12,999 nt of DNA. Origin: Candidatus Latescibacterota bacterium. Its GTDB lineage: Bacteria; Blakebacterota; Blakebacteria; Blakebacterales; Blakebacteraceae. The number at the start of each line of letters is the position of its first letter. Positions within the stretch are counted from its first letter, which is position 1. The notes under the pieces were generated by a model. The model saw only the letters and a list, made by a program, of their open reading frames with translations, was not told the DNA's origin and ran no database searches. Both the position numbers and the translations under genes were made by a program. The DNA lies in the NCBI GenBank assembly GCA_023135015.1, contig JAGLTZ010000150.1, positions 1 through 12,999 of the forward strand. The letters are read 5' to 3'. This document shows positions 6,575 to 12,999 of the stretch, piece after piece.

Positions 6575-6588
6575 TGGCCGTTGGTTCC
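6561..6588 (-). promoter_or_regulatory. Likely ECF-type autoregulated promoter of sigma cassette 2
   Basis: On the minus strand GGAACC (6588-6583) is followed after exactly 16 bases by CGTTCC (6566-6561). GGAAC plus about 16 bases plus CGTN is the classic ECF sigma promoter arrangement. Transcription would start near 6555 and give a leader of roughly 35-40 bases before the ATG at 6517. Which sigma factor uses it is inferred from position. Confidence 0.5.
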
Positions 6589-6608
6589 GAGAGGTTCGCA
6601 GATTAGTA

Positions 6609-6641
6609 TAGTTCCCATCCGGAAACTACGGATGGGAACTA
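6609..6641. repeat. 13-bp perfect hairpin in the sigma/thrB divergent region
   Basis: TAGTTCCCATCCG (6609-6621) is perfectly complementary to CGGATGGGAACTA (6629-6641), with a 7-base loop. The heptamer TAGTATA lies on both sides in the same orientation (6604-6610 and 6640-6646), and GCAGAT/ATCTGC (6598-6603 and 6653-6658) adds an outer 6-bp pairing. It lies 90-122 bases before thrB. No U-tract follows, so it is more likely an operator or leader structure than an intrinsic terminator. Confidence 0.5.
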
Positions 6642-6686
6642 GTATAAGCTTTATCTGCACGACTGTTGAAGCCATTGATTTGGAAG

Positions 6687-6734
6687 ATGATGATTGTTGA
6701 ACTCAGCGAGATACTTCCGGTAATGGAGCTATGA
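6687..6734 (+). CDS. Possible 15-codon upstream ORF coupled to thrB
   Basis: ATG at 6687 opens a frame encoding MMIVELSEILPVMEL, ending in a TGA (6732-6734) that overlaps the thrB ATG as ATGA. A GGAAG lies directly against the first ATG and is better spaced for the second ATG at 6690. The peptide is rich in Ile, Leu, Val, Met and Glu but contains no threonine, so it is not an obvious threonine attenuator. The overlap could serve translational coupling, which would help because the thrB ribosome site is poorly spaced. It may also be chance. Confidence 0.25.
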   Translation: MMIVELSEILPVMEL

Positions 6735-7693
6735 TCCGTACGGTACAGGCTGTGGTTCCCGGCTCAACCGGAAACCTGGGGCCGGGTTTCGACCTCTTCG
6801 GACTGGCAGTCGATATATACGTCCGTCTGACGGTAACGGTAGAGGGGACCTTCGTGATGGCCTCGACCGCCGAGCCGGAATGGGTTGTCGAGTGGGATGG
6901 GGAGGGAAGCGGCCCGCCTGCCCCGGTTCCCCTGGACAGGCAGAACCTTGCTGTGTGCGGGCTGGAAAGCGCCTGGAGCGCCGCGGGGCTGGCGTTTGAC
7001 GGCCGTGTTACTGTGTCCGGCTCCTCCGAGATACCGGTCGCCAGGGGGCTGGGGGCGAGCGCCGCATCGCTGGTGGCGGGTCTGCTGGCCGGCGAGAGCC
7101 TTGCCGACGCTTCTCTGGACCCGGAGCGTCTGCTTGAGCTCGCTACCGCTGAAGAGGGGCACCCTGACAATGCGGCACCCTCGATTATGGGTGGTCTGAT
7201 TGCCGCGGCACCGCTGGAAGGCCGCGGAGTGCTTACCCACCGCAGCAGGCTGTTTGAGGATTACCTTCTAGGTGCGGTAGTTCCTGAAATGAATCTATCA
7301 ACCCGACTGGCCAGGGAGGCACTGCCTGGCGAGATCGCCCACCAGGATGCGGTAAAGAACCAGCAGCGGAGCTTCTTTCTCTTCCATGCCCTGGTCGAGG
7401 GGCACACCGATGAACTGAAAGAATTAGTCGAGGACTCCCTCCACCAGCCGTACAGGGCCCGCCTGATCCCCTGTTTCGAAGAGCTGATGGCGCTGGCGTG
7501 GTCGGGGGGAGCTGATGCCGTCTGGTTGAGCGGGAGTGGGCCTACACTGCTTGTGCTCGTAGAGGGTTCAGTGGACAGGGTAGAGGGGATATGCCGGCCA
7601 CTTGAAGAGCGGTGGGCCGCCGAAGGTATCTCAAGCCGCACCCTGGTGCTCGGCCCCGACGATCTGGGCGGCGCCGTCCACGATGTAGGTTAG
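6731..7693 (+). CDS. thrB: Homoserine kinase
   Basis: The 320-residue GHMP-family kinase phosphorylates homoserine with ATP to O-phosphohomoserine, the step before threonine synthase. Three family motifs are present: VPGSTGNLGPGFD at 9-21, the ATP-binding loop RGLGASAAS at 105-113 (alanine replaces the first serine of the common GLGSSAA), and the C-terminal WLSGSGPT at 265-272. EEGHPDNAAPSIMGG at 141-155 is the typical homoserine-kinase substrate segment, which separates it from mevalonate kinases. Length is normal. The ATG at 6731 puts motif 1 at the usual distance from the N-terminus; GGAG lies only two bases upstream. No thrA, hom or thrC is adjacent. Its TAG ends directly against the stop of the convergent ABC operon. 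Confidence 0.92.
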   Translation: MIRTVQAVVPGSTGNLGPGFDLFGLAVDIYVRLTVTVEGTFVMASTAEPEWVVEWDGEGSGPPAPVPLDRQNLAVCGLESAWSAAGLAFDGRVTVSGSSEIPVARGLGASAASLVAGLLAGESLADASLDPERLLELATAEEGHPDNAAPSIMGGLIAAAPLEGRGVLTHRSRLFEDYLLGAVVPEMNLSTRLAREALPGEIAHQDAVKNQQRSFFLFHALVEGHTDELKELVEDSLHQPYRARLIPCFEELMALAWSGGADAVWLSGSGPTLLVLVEGSVDRVEGICRPLEERWAAEGISSRTLVLGPDDLGGAVHDVG

Positions 7694-8443
7694 TCAATCG
7701 GCCAGCATACTTCGGGCCCGTGTCACGTCCAGCGGCAGCCACGATTCCAGCAGGCTGCGCGCCGTCTCCGACCGGGGTTGGGCCGCCAGCTGCTCCATCG
7801 TTGCCGACTCGACGATCCTCCCACCTTCGAGTACGATAACCCTCTCTGCCACCGCCGCGGCTACCCCAAGATCGTGTGTGACCCAGAGCACCCCTGGATC
7901 TCTCGATTCGGTGAGCTGGTGGAAGAGGTCCACGAGCTGTAGCGTCGCTACCGGATCCAGACCGGCGGTCGGTTCGTCGGCAAGTATTAGACCGGGATCG
8001 GCAGCCAGAGCCCGGGCGATAGCCGCCCTCCTGAGCTGGCCGCCCGAGAGGGCGGCGGGTCGCCGCTCCCACAGCATATCGGAGAGCCGGAGCGATTCGA
8101 GCATCCTCTTCGCCTTCTCCAGCGCGTCCCCTTTAATCGCTCCGGCCAGGAGGGCCGGTTCGGTGACGGATCGGAGTACGGACCACCTGGGGTCGAAGGC
8201 GGTTAGAGGATGCTGCGGCAGGTAGCCGAGGCGCTTCGGGGCGCGCACCGTTCCCTCTTCAAGTGTAAGCAGGCCGGCTGCGGCCCGGAGTGCGGTCGTC
8301 TTACCTGCGCCGCTGGGGCCAACAAGCGCCACGATCTCCCCGGCGAAAACGGAAAGGGTGAACCCCTGCAGAACCAGTGGGCTTTCCGGCCCTGCCGGCC
8401 TTACGGCCGCATCGCTGATCTGCAGGACGTTCGGAGCGCTCAT
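7694..8443 (-). CDS. Peptide ABC transporter ATPase, DppF/OppF-like
   Basis: The protein has 249 residues from the ATG at 8443, which overlaps the preceding ATPase stop as ATGA; a longer frame up to 8608 is not supported. It holds a complete nucleotide-binding domain: Walker A GPSGAGKTT at 42-50, Q-loop Q77 in YLPQHP, signature LSGGQLRRA at 132-140, Walker B LILADEPT at 152-159 and switch H190 in WVTHD. It powers the transporter together with the other ATPase. At 249 residues it lacks the C-terminal oligopeptide/dipeptide extension of OppF and DppF, and resembles NikE-sized proteins. It is the last gene of the operon. The dipeptide or oligopeptide class is inferred from the binding protein and permeases. 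Confidence 0.9.
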   Translation of the reverse strand: MSAPNVLQISDAAVRPAGPESPLVLQGFTLSVFAGEIVALVGPSGAGKTTALRAAAGLLTLEEGTVRAPKRLGYLPQHPLTAFDPRWSVLRSVTEPALLAGAIKGDALEKAKRMLESLRLSDMLWERRPAALSGGQLRRAAIARALAADPGLILADEPTAGLDPVATLQLVDLFHQLTESRDPGVLWVTHDLGVAAAVAERVIVLEGGRIVESATMEQLAAQPRSETARSLLESWLPLDVTRARSMLAD

Positions 8444-9210
8444 AGCGGCTGGGCAAGCCTGGCTGAGGCGTAAACTATAGAAAGTGGTTCGTACAGGGAG
8501 GGGTCCAGAAGCAGCCCGGGCTCCCCTTCCGCCTCGATGCGACCCTCGGATAGAAAGACGACGTGATCTGCCACGGCCGAAGCCATGCGCAGGTCGTGGG
8601 TGATCCACAGCAGGGTCACCGAAGCCTGCCGGACCAGCCTGGTGACGGTGCGGGCCAGGTCCAGAGATCTGGGGGGGTCGAGGTGGGCTGTCGGCTCGTC
8701 TGCCACCACGATCATCGGATCCGGGAGGAAGGCGCTGACCAGGGCCGCCCTCTGGAGCATCCCGCCGCTGAACTCGAACGGGTAGCTGCGGGAGAGCTCT
8801 GGCGGGTCTGGAAGCCCGGCCACTTCGAGCAGGGTGACCAGCTGTTCGTTGATCTTCAGGTCATCCTCGATCCCTTCCAGCATCTGCCCGAGCAGCGGTC
8901 GTGTGGCCGTGAAGGCGCGGGCCGGTTCCTGAGGGATCCATCTCACCAGCTTCCCGCATATGCCCCGCCATTTTCTTACGCTGTCCAGCGGCAGGGCGTG
9001 TTCTCCAAGGTGGATGGTCCCGACGGCTCGGGCACCCATGAAGGGGAGCAGTCCGGCCACGGCGTGGCCGAGCGTGCTCTTGCCCGAACCTGTGGGCCCG
9101 GCGATCACGGTTATCTTCCCTGGCTCCGGTTCGAGGATGGGCAGATCGAGGACCGGTTCGTTGGAGGAGTAATAAACTCTGACGTCGGTAAGCTTCATGC
9201 CCGCGGTCAT
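8440..9210 (-). CDS. Peptide ABC transporter ATPase, DppD/OppD-like
   Basis: The 256-residue ATPase has Walker A AGPTGSGKST at 37-46, Q-loop Q94 in WIPQEP, signature FSGGMLQRA at 147-155, Walker B MIVVADEPT at 166-174, and switch H205 in WITHD. The start at 9210 overlaps the permease stop as ATGA and follows GGGGAGG at a good distance. The WIPQEP...AF segment after Walker A is typical of the OppD/DppD/NikD branch. At 256 residues it is shorter than OppD or DppD (about 325), because the C-terminal oligopeptide-transporter domain is missing; the size matches NikD. It would form an asymmetric ATPase pair with the next gene product. Confidence 0.9.
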   Translation of the reverse strand: MTAGMKLTDVRVYYSSNEPVLDLPILEPEPGKITVIAGPTGSGKSTLGHAVAGLLPFMGARAVGTIHLGEHALPLDSVRKWRGICGKLVRWIPQEPARAFTATRPLLGQMLEGIEDDLKINEQLVTLLEVAGLPDPPELSRSYPFEFSGGMLQRAALVSAFLPDPMIVVADEPTAHLDPPRSLDLARTVTRLVRQASVTLLWITHDLRMASAVADHVVFLSEGRIEAEGEPGLLLDPSLYEPLSIVYASARLAQPL

Positions 9211-10094
9211 GCCGTTACCTCCCCGCCATCAGGTTCTCCTGCGGCCGTAGTCCTCTCCAGAGCCCCGGTCGTGCGGTGCACGTTTAGCTGCCTTGCCAGC
9301 CTTTCGCCGGCCAGGTGGAGAGCGATAAGCCAGAGGGCGAGAGAACCGCCCGCCGAGAGCAATATCCACGGGGCGGTTTCGATCCGCGCAACCCCGTCGG
9401 CGATGAGCGTCCCCCACGACGCCCTCGGGGGGGCAACGCCGAGGCCGAGGAAGGAGAGGAAGGCCTCCTGCATCATTACGACCGGCAGCATCCAGGTGGC
9501 ATAGACGGCCAGGGGGGCGCCCAGCTGGGGGAAGAGGTGTGCACGCAGCACGTAGACGCGGCTTCCACCCATCATACGGGCCGCTTCCAGGTACGGTTCT
9601 TCCCGCAGGTTGTGCACTCCGGCGCGGGCTACCCTCGCCAGCGGCAGCCACGCCACCAGTCCCAGCGCGACGAAGAGGAGCAGCATGCTGCGCCCGAACA
9701 GGCTCACCAGCAGGATCACAAGGAGCATGAAGGGAAGGGCCAGCGCCACGTCTACCCCGCGCATCATCGTCTCGTCGGCTCTGGGCCCGGCCAGCCCGGC
9801 CGCCGCCCCGTAGAGTGTGCCGATGACCAGAGCCAGAAGGGTCGCCGCCAGGCCCACGAACAGGGTGGTACGCATCCCTTCGAGCAGCCGGGCCAGCATA
9901 TCGCGGCCCAGGCTGTCGGTGCCAAGGAGGTGGCCCGCTCCTGGAGGCAGGGCCAGAGGCTCGATGCCGCCTGCAAGCTGGGAGGGGAGCAGTTGGGGGC
10001 CGAATACGGCCGCAACAGCCCCACCGATCACGATGATCAGCAGCAGGGCATTAAGGGGGGTGATCCCACTGCTTCCGGCGCGGCTCAGGCTCAC
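9207..10094 (-). CDS. Peptide ABC transporter permease, DppC/OppC-like
   Basis: The 295-residue inner-membrane permease belongs to the OppC/DppC branch. A first transmembrane helix (LLLIIVIGGAVAAVFGP) is followed by a short periplasmic part and the hallmark GHLLGTDSLGRDMLARLLEG, then about five further helices. The cytoplasmic coupling EAA-like loop reads EAARMMGGSRVYVLRAHLFPQ. The start is a GTG at 10094 overlapping the upstream permease stop as GTGA. It would pair with the B permease to form the channel. The last 30 residues are polar and less conserved. Confidence 0.91.
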   Translation of the reverse strand: MSLSRAGSSGITPLNALLLIIVIGGAVAAVFGPQLLPSQLAGGIEPLALPPGAGHLLGTDSLGRDMLARLLEGMRTTLFVGLAATLLALVIGTLYGAAAGLAGPRADETMMRGVDVALALPFMLLVILLVSLFGRSMLLLFVALGLVAWLPLARVARAGVHNLREEPYLEAARMMGGSRVYVLRAHLFPQLGAPLAVYATWMLPVVMMQEAFLSFLGLGVAPPRASWGTLIADGVARIETAPWILLSAGGSLALWLIALHLAGERLARQLNVHRTTGALERTTAAGEPDGGEVTA

Positions 10095-11008
10095 CGGTTG
10101 TGCTCCCTGTGCAGGCGCGGGTCGAGGCGGGCGTGCGCCAGGTCTGCCATGGTGTGCACCACCAGAAGGGCGACTGCGTATATCAGGGTGGCGCCGATGA
10201 CGATGGGGTAGTCGCGGGCCAGCGCGCTGTCCACGAAGTACCGCCCCATTCCCGGTACAGCGAATATCTTCTCAACCACGACGCTGCCGGTTACCAGAGC
10301 TGCGACCATGGGTGCCATGTAGTTAAGGAGCAATGGCAGGCTCCTGGGGGCGGCGTGCAGGCGGACGACCTCCAGATCGCTGAGTCCCCGGGCGCGTGCG
10401 GCGATGCATTCCGGCGCATCCAAAGATTCGGTGAGCACAGTACGCCAGAAACGGACCAGTGCTCCGCCTACTGGGAGACCGAGCGTGAGGGCGGGCAGAA
10501 CCAGGTGGCGTGGGGAACCCCACAGGGCGGCTGGCAGCCAGCCCAGCTCAAGAGCGAAGAGACGGATCAGAAGAGGGCCGAGAACGAAGACGGGGATGGC
10601 AAGGGCGATAAGGGCGACTGCCGAAACCGGCGGTGACGTTCGCGGCCGCAGGGCGGCGAGCGTTCCGCCGCCAAGCCCCAGAAGAAGGGCTACTAGAGCC
10701 GCCGCTACACCCAGGATCAAGCTGGGCACGGCGCCTCCAACAAGAACGCCCAGGGCTGATCTTTCCGGGTGCTGGAAGGAGGGCCCGAGGCTTCCCGTGA
10801 GCAGGTTGCGCCAGAACTTCACGTACTGGACTGCCAGCGGCTCATCCAGTCCGTAACGGGCCTCGATGTTTGCGCGCACTGCCTCGGGGACGGCCTTCTC
10901 GTCACGGAAGGGCCCGCCGGGCGCTGCGCGGACAATGATGAAGGTAATCGTTATGACGGCGAATAGAGTGGGCAGTGCCGCCAGGAGCCTGCGACGCAGC
11001 AGCTTCAC
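10091..11008 (-). CDS. Peptide ABC transporter permease, DppB/OppB-like
   Basis: The protein has 305 residues from the GTG at 11008, which overlaps the binding-protein stop as GTGA and gives the normal family N-terminus (KLLRRRLLAALPTLFAVITITF). A GTG at 11050 would add 14 residues inside the upstream gene and is less likely. Family marks include the first helix, FIIVRAAPGGPF, the RYGLDEPLAVQYVKF segment, about five more helices, and the coupling loop AARARGLSDLEVVRLHA. A VVEKIFAVPGMGRYFVDSALARDYP stretch near the C-terminus is characteristic of the B permease (shown here as two parts, VVEKIFAVPGMGR and YFVDSALARDYP). It is the second gene of the operon. Confidence 0.91.
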   Translation of the reverse strand: MKLLRRRLLAALPTLFAVITITFIIVRAAPGGPFRDEKAVPEAVRANIEARYGLDEPLAVQYVKFWRNLLTGSLGPSFQHPERSALGVLVGGAVPSLILGVAAALVALLLGLGGGTLAALRPRTSPPVSAVALIALAIPVFVLGPLLIRLFALELGWLPAALWGSPRHLVLPALTLGLPVGGALVRFWRTVLTESLDAPECIAARARGLSDLEVVRLHAAPRSLPLLLNYMAPMVAALVTGSVVVEKIFAVPGMGRYFVDSALARDYPIVIGATLIYAVALLVVHTMADLAHARLDPRLHREHNR

Positions 11009-12639
11009 CGTGGCGGCCGCCACTCCAGGTTGACTCGAAGCCCCGCCCACCCGATAACGTCGAGAGGATTGGGCGTGAGACCTTCGACATACGGCTTGAT
11101 GAGCTGCACGGTCGCGTAGTGGAGGATGGGTATAATGGGCGCATCGTTCAGCAGCCGCTCCTCCGCCGTGCGCAGCAGGCGGTTCCGCTCGCCGGGATCC
11201 AGAACGTGCCTCGCCTGTTCGAGGAGCCTGTCGTACTCGCGGTCCTCCCAGCCTGTCAGGTTGTTCGGGTTCCCTGCCTGAAAGACCGCCAGGAATTCAA
11301 CAGGAGCTGGCAGATCCGCCAGCCATGAACTGCGGAGCAGGTGGAAATCCCCCCGGCGGCCCCTCTCTTCCATCGAGGCGAAATCCATCGGGATCAGCTC
11401 GAGCCTTACTCCTAGTTGCTGCTGCCAGGCGCCCTGCAGGAACTCGGCCACCGCCCCGTGCGGACCTCCTGCGTTGTAGAGATAGACCAGGGGTTGGAGT
11501 CCGTCACCGCCGGGGTATCCTGCCTCGGCGAGCAGCCGGCGCGCGGTTTCGCTATCCCCGGCCGGCACCTCCGGCGCCGTCCAGTCCGGGAGGTTGGTGG
11601 AAACAAGAACCCTGCTGGGTCTGTGTCCCATGCCGTATATGCCTTCCGCGATCGACTCCCGTGGAACGGTCAGTTCGAGTGCGCGGCGAACCCTGGGATC
11701 GTTAGTGGGCTCTCGCACAGTGTTCAGCTCGAGGTAATAAGTCGCATATACAGAGCTCACATGGACCTCGGGCGCCCCCCGCCGCAGAAGCTCCCGGGCC
11801 TGGTCCATGGGTATCGTGTTGGCGGTGGTCCAGTCGATCTCCCCGGCCCTGTAGAGGTTGATGGTGGTGTTGGGGTCGGCCAGGGGAAAGAGCACGACGC
11901 TCTCCAGTTCGATAGCCTCACGGTTCCAGTAAGTTTCGCTTCGGCGGACAATGAGCCGGTCATCGGGGAGCCAGCGATCGAGAACGAAGGGGCCGTTGCA
12001 CACCGGGTCGAGCCCGCCGGGCCAGTCGAGGTATCTGGCTGCGACATGCTCCGGGGGCAGGGGAAAAAATGAGGGGAGTGCCGTGCGGATCGGAAACTCG
12101 GGGTCAGGGTGCTCCAGCTCGACCTCGAGCACCCTCTCTGTGAGGGCCCTTACGCCCAGGGAGTGAGGGTCCGCCTTACCGGAATTGATCTGCCGGGCGC
12201 CCTTTATTATGTACAGACCCTCGGCGGTCTCGGCGCCGAACTTAGGGTCCAGGACACGTCGCCACGCGAAGACGAAATCCTCCGCGGTGACCGGCCTGCC
12301 GTCGCTCCACTGCGCTTCGGGGCGAAGTTGAAAGGTGAAGATCGTCGCCTCGGAGTTTGAGCTCCAGCCGTCGGCCACGCCGGCAGTGGTGCGTCCCTCT
12401 GATGTGAATGCCAGCAGTCCCTCAAATAGCAGCCTCGCTACGCGCCATGAAGGCTGGTCGCTGTATCGAGTGGGATCGAGTCCCGCCGGATCCCCGCCCT
12501 GTGCGATACGCAGCAGGGGTCGGTCGGGTGGCCTTGCCCGGCCTACATATCCGGTGTGTTCTTCTCCACTGCCGCAACCGGCTGTCCAGGCCAGCAGAAT
12601 TGCGGCGATCACACAGGCAGTGGGGCGGCTGCATATCAT
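11005..12639 (-). CDS. Oligopeptide-binding lipoprotein, OppA-like (SBP_bac_5)
   Basis: The protein has 544 residues from the ATG at 12639, with AGGAG about ten bases upstream. The frame extends up to 12876, but that part overlaps the tRNA-Phe gene and lacks family likeness. Residues 5-21 form a signal peptide ending in WTAGC, so C22 is the probable lipidated cysteine; threonine at -3 is not the strict lipobox. The mature part has the group-5 solute-binding pattern: AQGGDPAGLDPTRY, RLLFEGLLAF, AQWSDGRPVTAEDFVFAWRR, then SLGVRALTERVLEVELEHP, PSFFPLPPEHV and NGPFVLDRW, which resembles OppA more than NikA. It captures peptides in the periplasm or at the membrane face and delivers them to the permeases. 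Its position as first gene fits the need for excess binding protein. Confidence 0.92.
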   Translation of the reverse strand: MICSRPTACVIAAILLAWTAGCGSGEEHTGYVGRARPPDRPLLRIAQGGDPAGLDPTRYSDQPSWRVARLLFEGLLAFTSEGRTTAGVADGWSSNSEATIFTFQLRPEAQWSDGRPVTAEDFVFAWRRVLDPKFGAETAEGLYIIKGARQINSGKADPHSLGVRALTERVLEVELEHPDPEFPIRTALPSFFPLPPEHVAARYLDWPGGLDPVCNGPFVLDRWLPDDRLIVRRSETYWNREAIELESVVLFPLADPNTTINLYRAGEIDWTTANTIPMDQARELLRRGAPEVHVSSVYATYYLELNTVREPTNDPRVRRALELTVPRESIAEGIYGMGHRPSRVLVSTNLPDWTAPEVPAGDSETARRLLAEAGYPGGDGLQPLVYLYNAGGPHGAVAEFLQGAWQQQLGVRLELIPMDFASMEERGRRGDFHLLRSSWLADLPAPVEFLAVFQAGNPNNLTGWEDREYDRLLEQARHVLDPGERNRLLRTAEERLLNDAPIIPILHYATVQLIKPYVEGLTPNPLDVIGWAGLRVNLEWRPPR

Positions 12640-12818
12640 CGGTTGAAGCTCCTGCGCATCTATGCGAATATCAAAGTTATACCCCTCGATAAGAGCCGTC
12701 GAGCGGCATCGCCTTCTCCGATTCGAAGATGCTTGCAATCCTGCCGGAAGAGGGATTGATTTCTGAACACGACGGCCGGGGACCGCGTGCCGGCAACCTG
12801 GTGGTCCAAGAATCGCGT

Positions 12819-12894
12819 GCCGGGGTAGCTCAGTTGGTAGAGCACCGCGCTGAAAACGCGGGTGTCCGCAGTTCAATTCTGCGCCCCGGCACCA
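12819..12894 (+). tRNA. tRNA-Phe (anticodon GAA), CCA encoded
   Basis: The cloverleaf is complete. The acceptor GCCGGGG (12819-12825) pairs with CCCCGGC (12884-12890), and the D arm GCTC/GAGC holds the loop AGTTGGTA. The anticodon stem CCGCG/CGCGG holds the loop CTGAAAA, with GAA at 12852-12854. The T arm CGCAG/CTGCG holds TTCAATT. Discriminator A is at 12891 and CCA is encoded at 12892-12894. It lies divergently from the peptide transporter operon, 180 bases away. Confidence 0.97.
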
Positions 12895-12909
12895 TCTAAC
12901 TGCGCCGAT

Positions 12910-12938
12910 TTGACACTACCTTTAATGCAACCTACCTT
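12910..12938 (+). promoter_or_regulatory. Possible promoter for the second tRNA gene
   Basis: A perfect TTGACA (12910-12915) is followed after 17 bases by TACCTT (12933-12938), a poor -10 box. The nonamer CTACCTTTA occurs twice with a 16-base period (12916-12924 and 12932-12940). Only the -35 match is convincing. Confidence 0.3.
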
Positions 12939-12970
12939 TATTCATGGGGTTGCGTTTGCCTATCTGACAA

Positions 12971-12999
12971 GCCACAGTAGCTCAGCTGGTAGAGCAGCT
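12971..12999 (+). tRNA. Partial tRNA gene, 5' part only (possibly tRNA-Thr)
   Basis: GCCACAG followed by TA and the D arm GCTC-AGCTGGTA-GAGC is the start of a tRNA; the window ends after 29 nt, before the anticodon. The GCC acceptor start and the GAGCAGCT segment resemble many bacterial tRNA-Thr genes, but the identity is not established. Confidence 0.85.

Noticed and set aside
6545-6641. The two hairpins as transcription terminators
   Set aside because: Stems are good, but no T-run follows on either strand and they lie between divergent start codons, where terminators are not expected.
8563-9504. Long plus-strand frame of 313 codons opposite the ATPase and permease genes
   Set aside because: It is antisense to genes with complete ABC motifs, has low-complexity Gly/Arg/Pro-rich translation and no recognisable domain; it is a GC-rich shadow frame.
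9315-10211. Plus-strand frame of 298 codons rich in Gln, Gly, His and Arg
   Set aside because: It is the reverse complement of two hydrophobic permease genes, which produces such polar compositions; no domain or ribosome site supports it.
6731-12639. Possible horizontal-transfer island or defence locus
   Set aside because: thrB and an Opp-type operon are ordinary housekeeping and transport genes of the same base composition as their surroundings; no integrase, transposase or attachment repeat accompanies the tRNA genes in the window.
12640-12876. N-terminal extension of the peptide-binding protein frame
   Set aside because: It would run through the tRNA-Phe gene and place the signal peptide about 80 residues inside the protein; the ATG at 12639 with AGGAG fits a lipoprotein.

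Overview
This GC-rich window reads as compact chromosomal DNA of a free-living bacterium. The organism is diderm or closely related: a TonB C-terminal-domain protein, a Spy/CpxP-like envelope protein and a lipoprotein peptide binder are all predicted outside the cytoplasmic membrane. Two adjacent ECF sigma/anti-sigma cassettes and a DUF3108 protein would fit FCB-type or other deep Gram-negative lineages, but nothing here fixes the phylum. I see no transposase, integrase, phage gene or CRISPR array. Gene packing is tight, with repeated 4-bp ATGA/GTGA stop-start overlaps.

Left part (1-2652). A rightward DUF3108-like gene enters from outside the window and ends inside the 3' end of a leftward three-gene unit. 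That unit reads, in transcription order, ECF sigma factor (2652-2071), zinc-finger membrane anti-sigma factor (2074-1517) and secreted or anchored TonB-domain protein (1520-579).

Middle (2848-6517). Rightward nth (endonuclease III) and a histidine phosphatase gene sit close together. The phosphatase gene runs tail-to-tail into a leftward Rrf2/IscR-like regulator with three cysteines. A second leftward cassette follows, built like the first: ECF sigma (6517-5960), anti-sigma (5899-5402) and a membrane-anchored Spy/CnrX-like protein (5405-4788). In both cassettes the third gene overlaps the anti-sigma stop by 4 bp, so each probably makes sigma, anti-sigma and an envelope protein from one transcript. 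The signals sensed are unknown.

Divergent region (6518-6730). This 213-bp gap holds a plausible ECF-type promoter for the second sigma gene, two perfect hairpins and a 15-codon ORF whose stop overlaps the thrB start.

Right part (6731-12999). Rightward thrB (homoserine kinase) ends exactly where a leftward five-gene peptide ABC transporter operon ends (stop codons abut with no gap). The operon order is binding lipoprotein, permease B, permease C, ATPase D, ATPase F, with every junction overlapping by 4 bp. Beyond it lie a complete tRNA-Phe gene and the first 29 nt of a second tRNA gene. No other gap in the window exceeds 300 bases.
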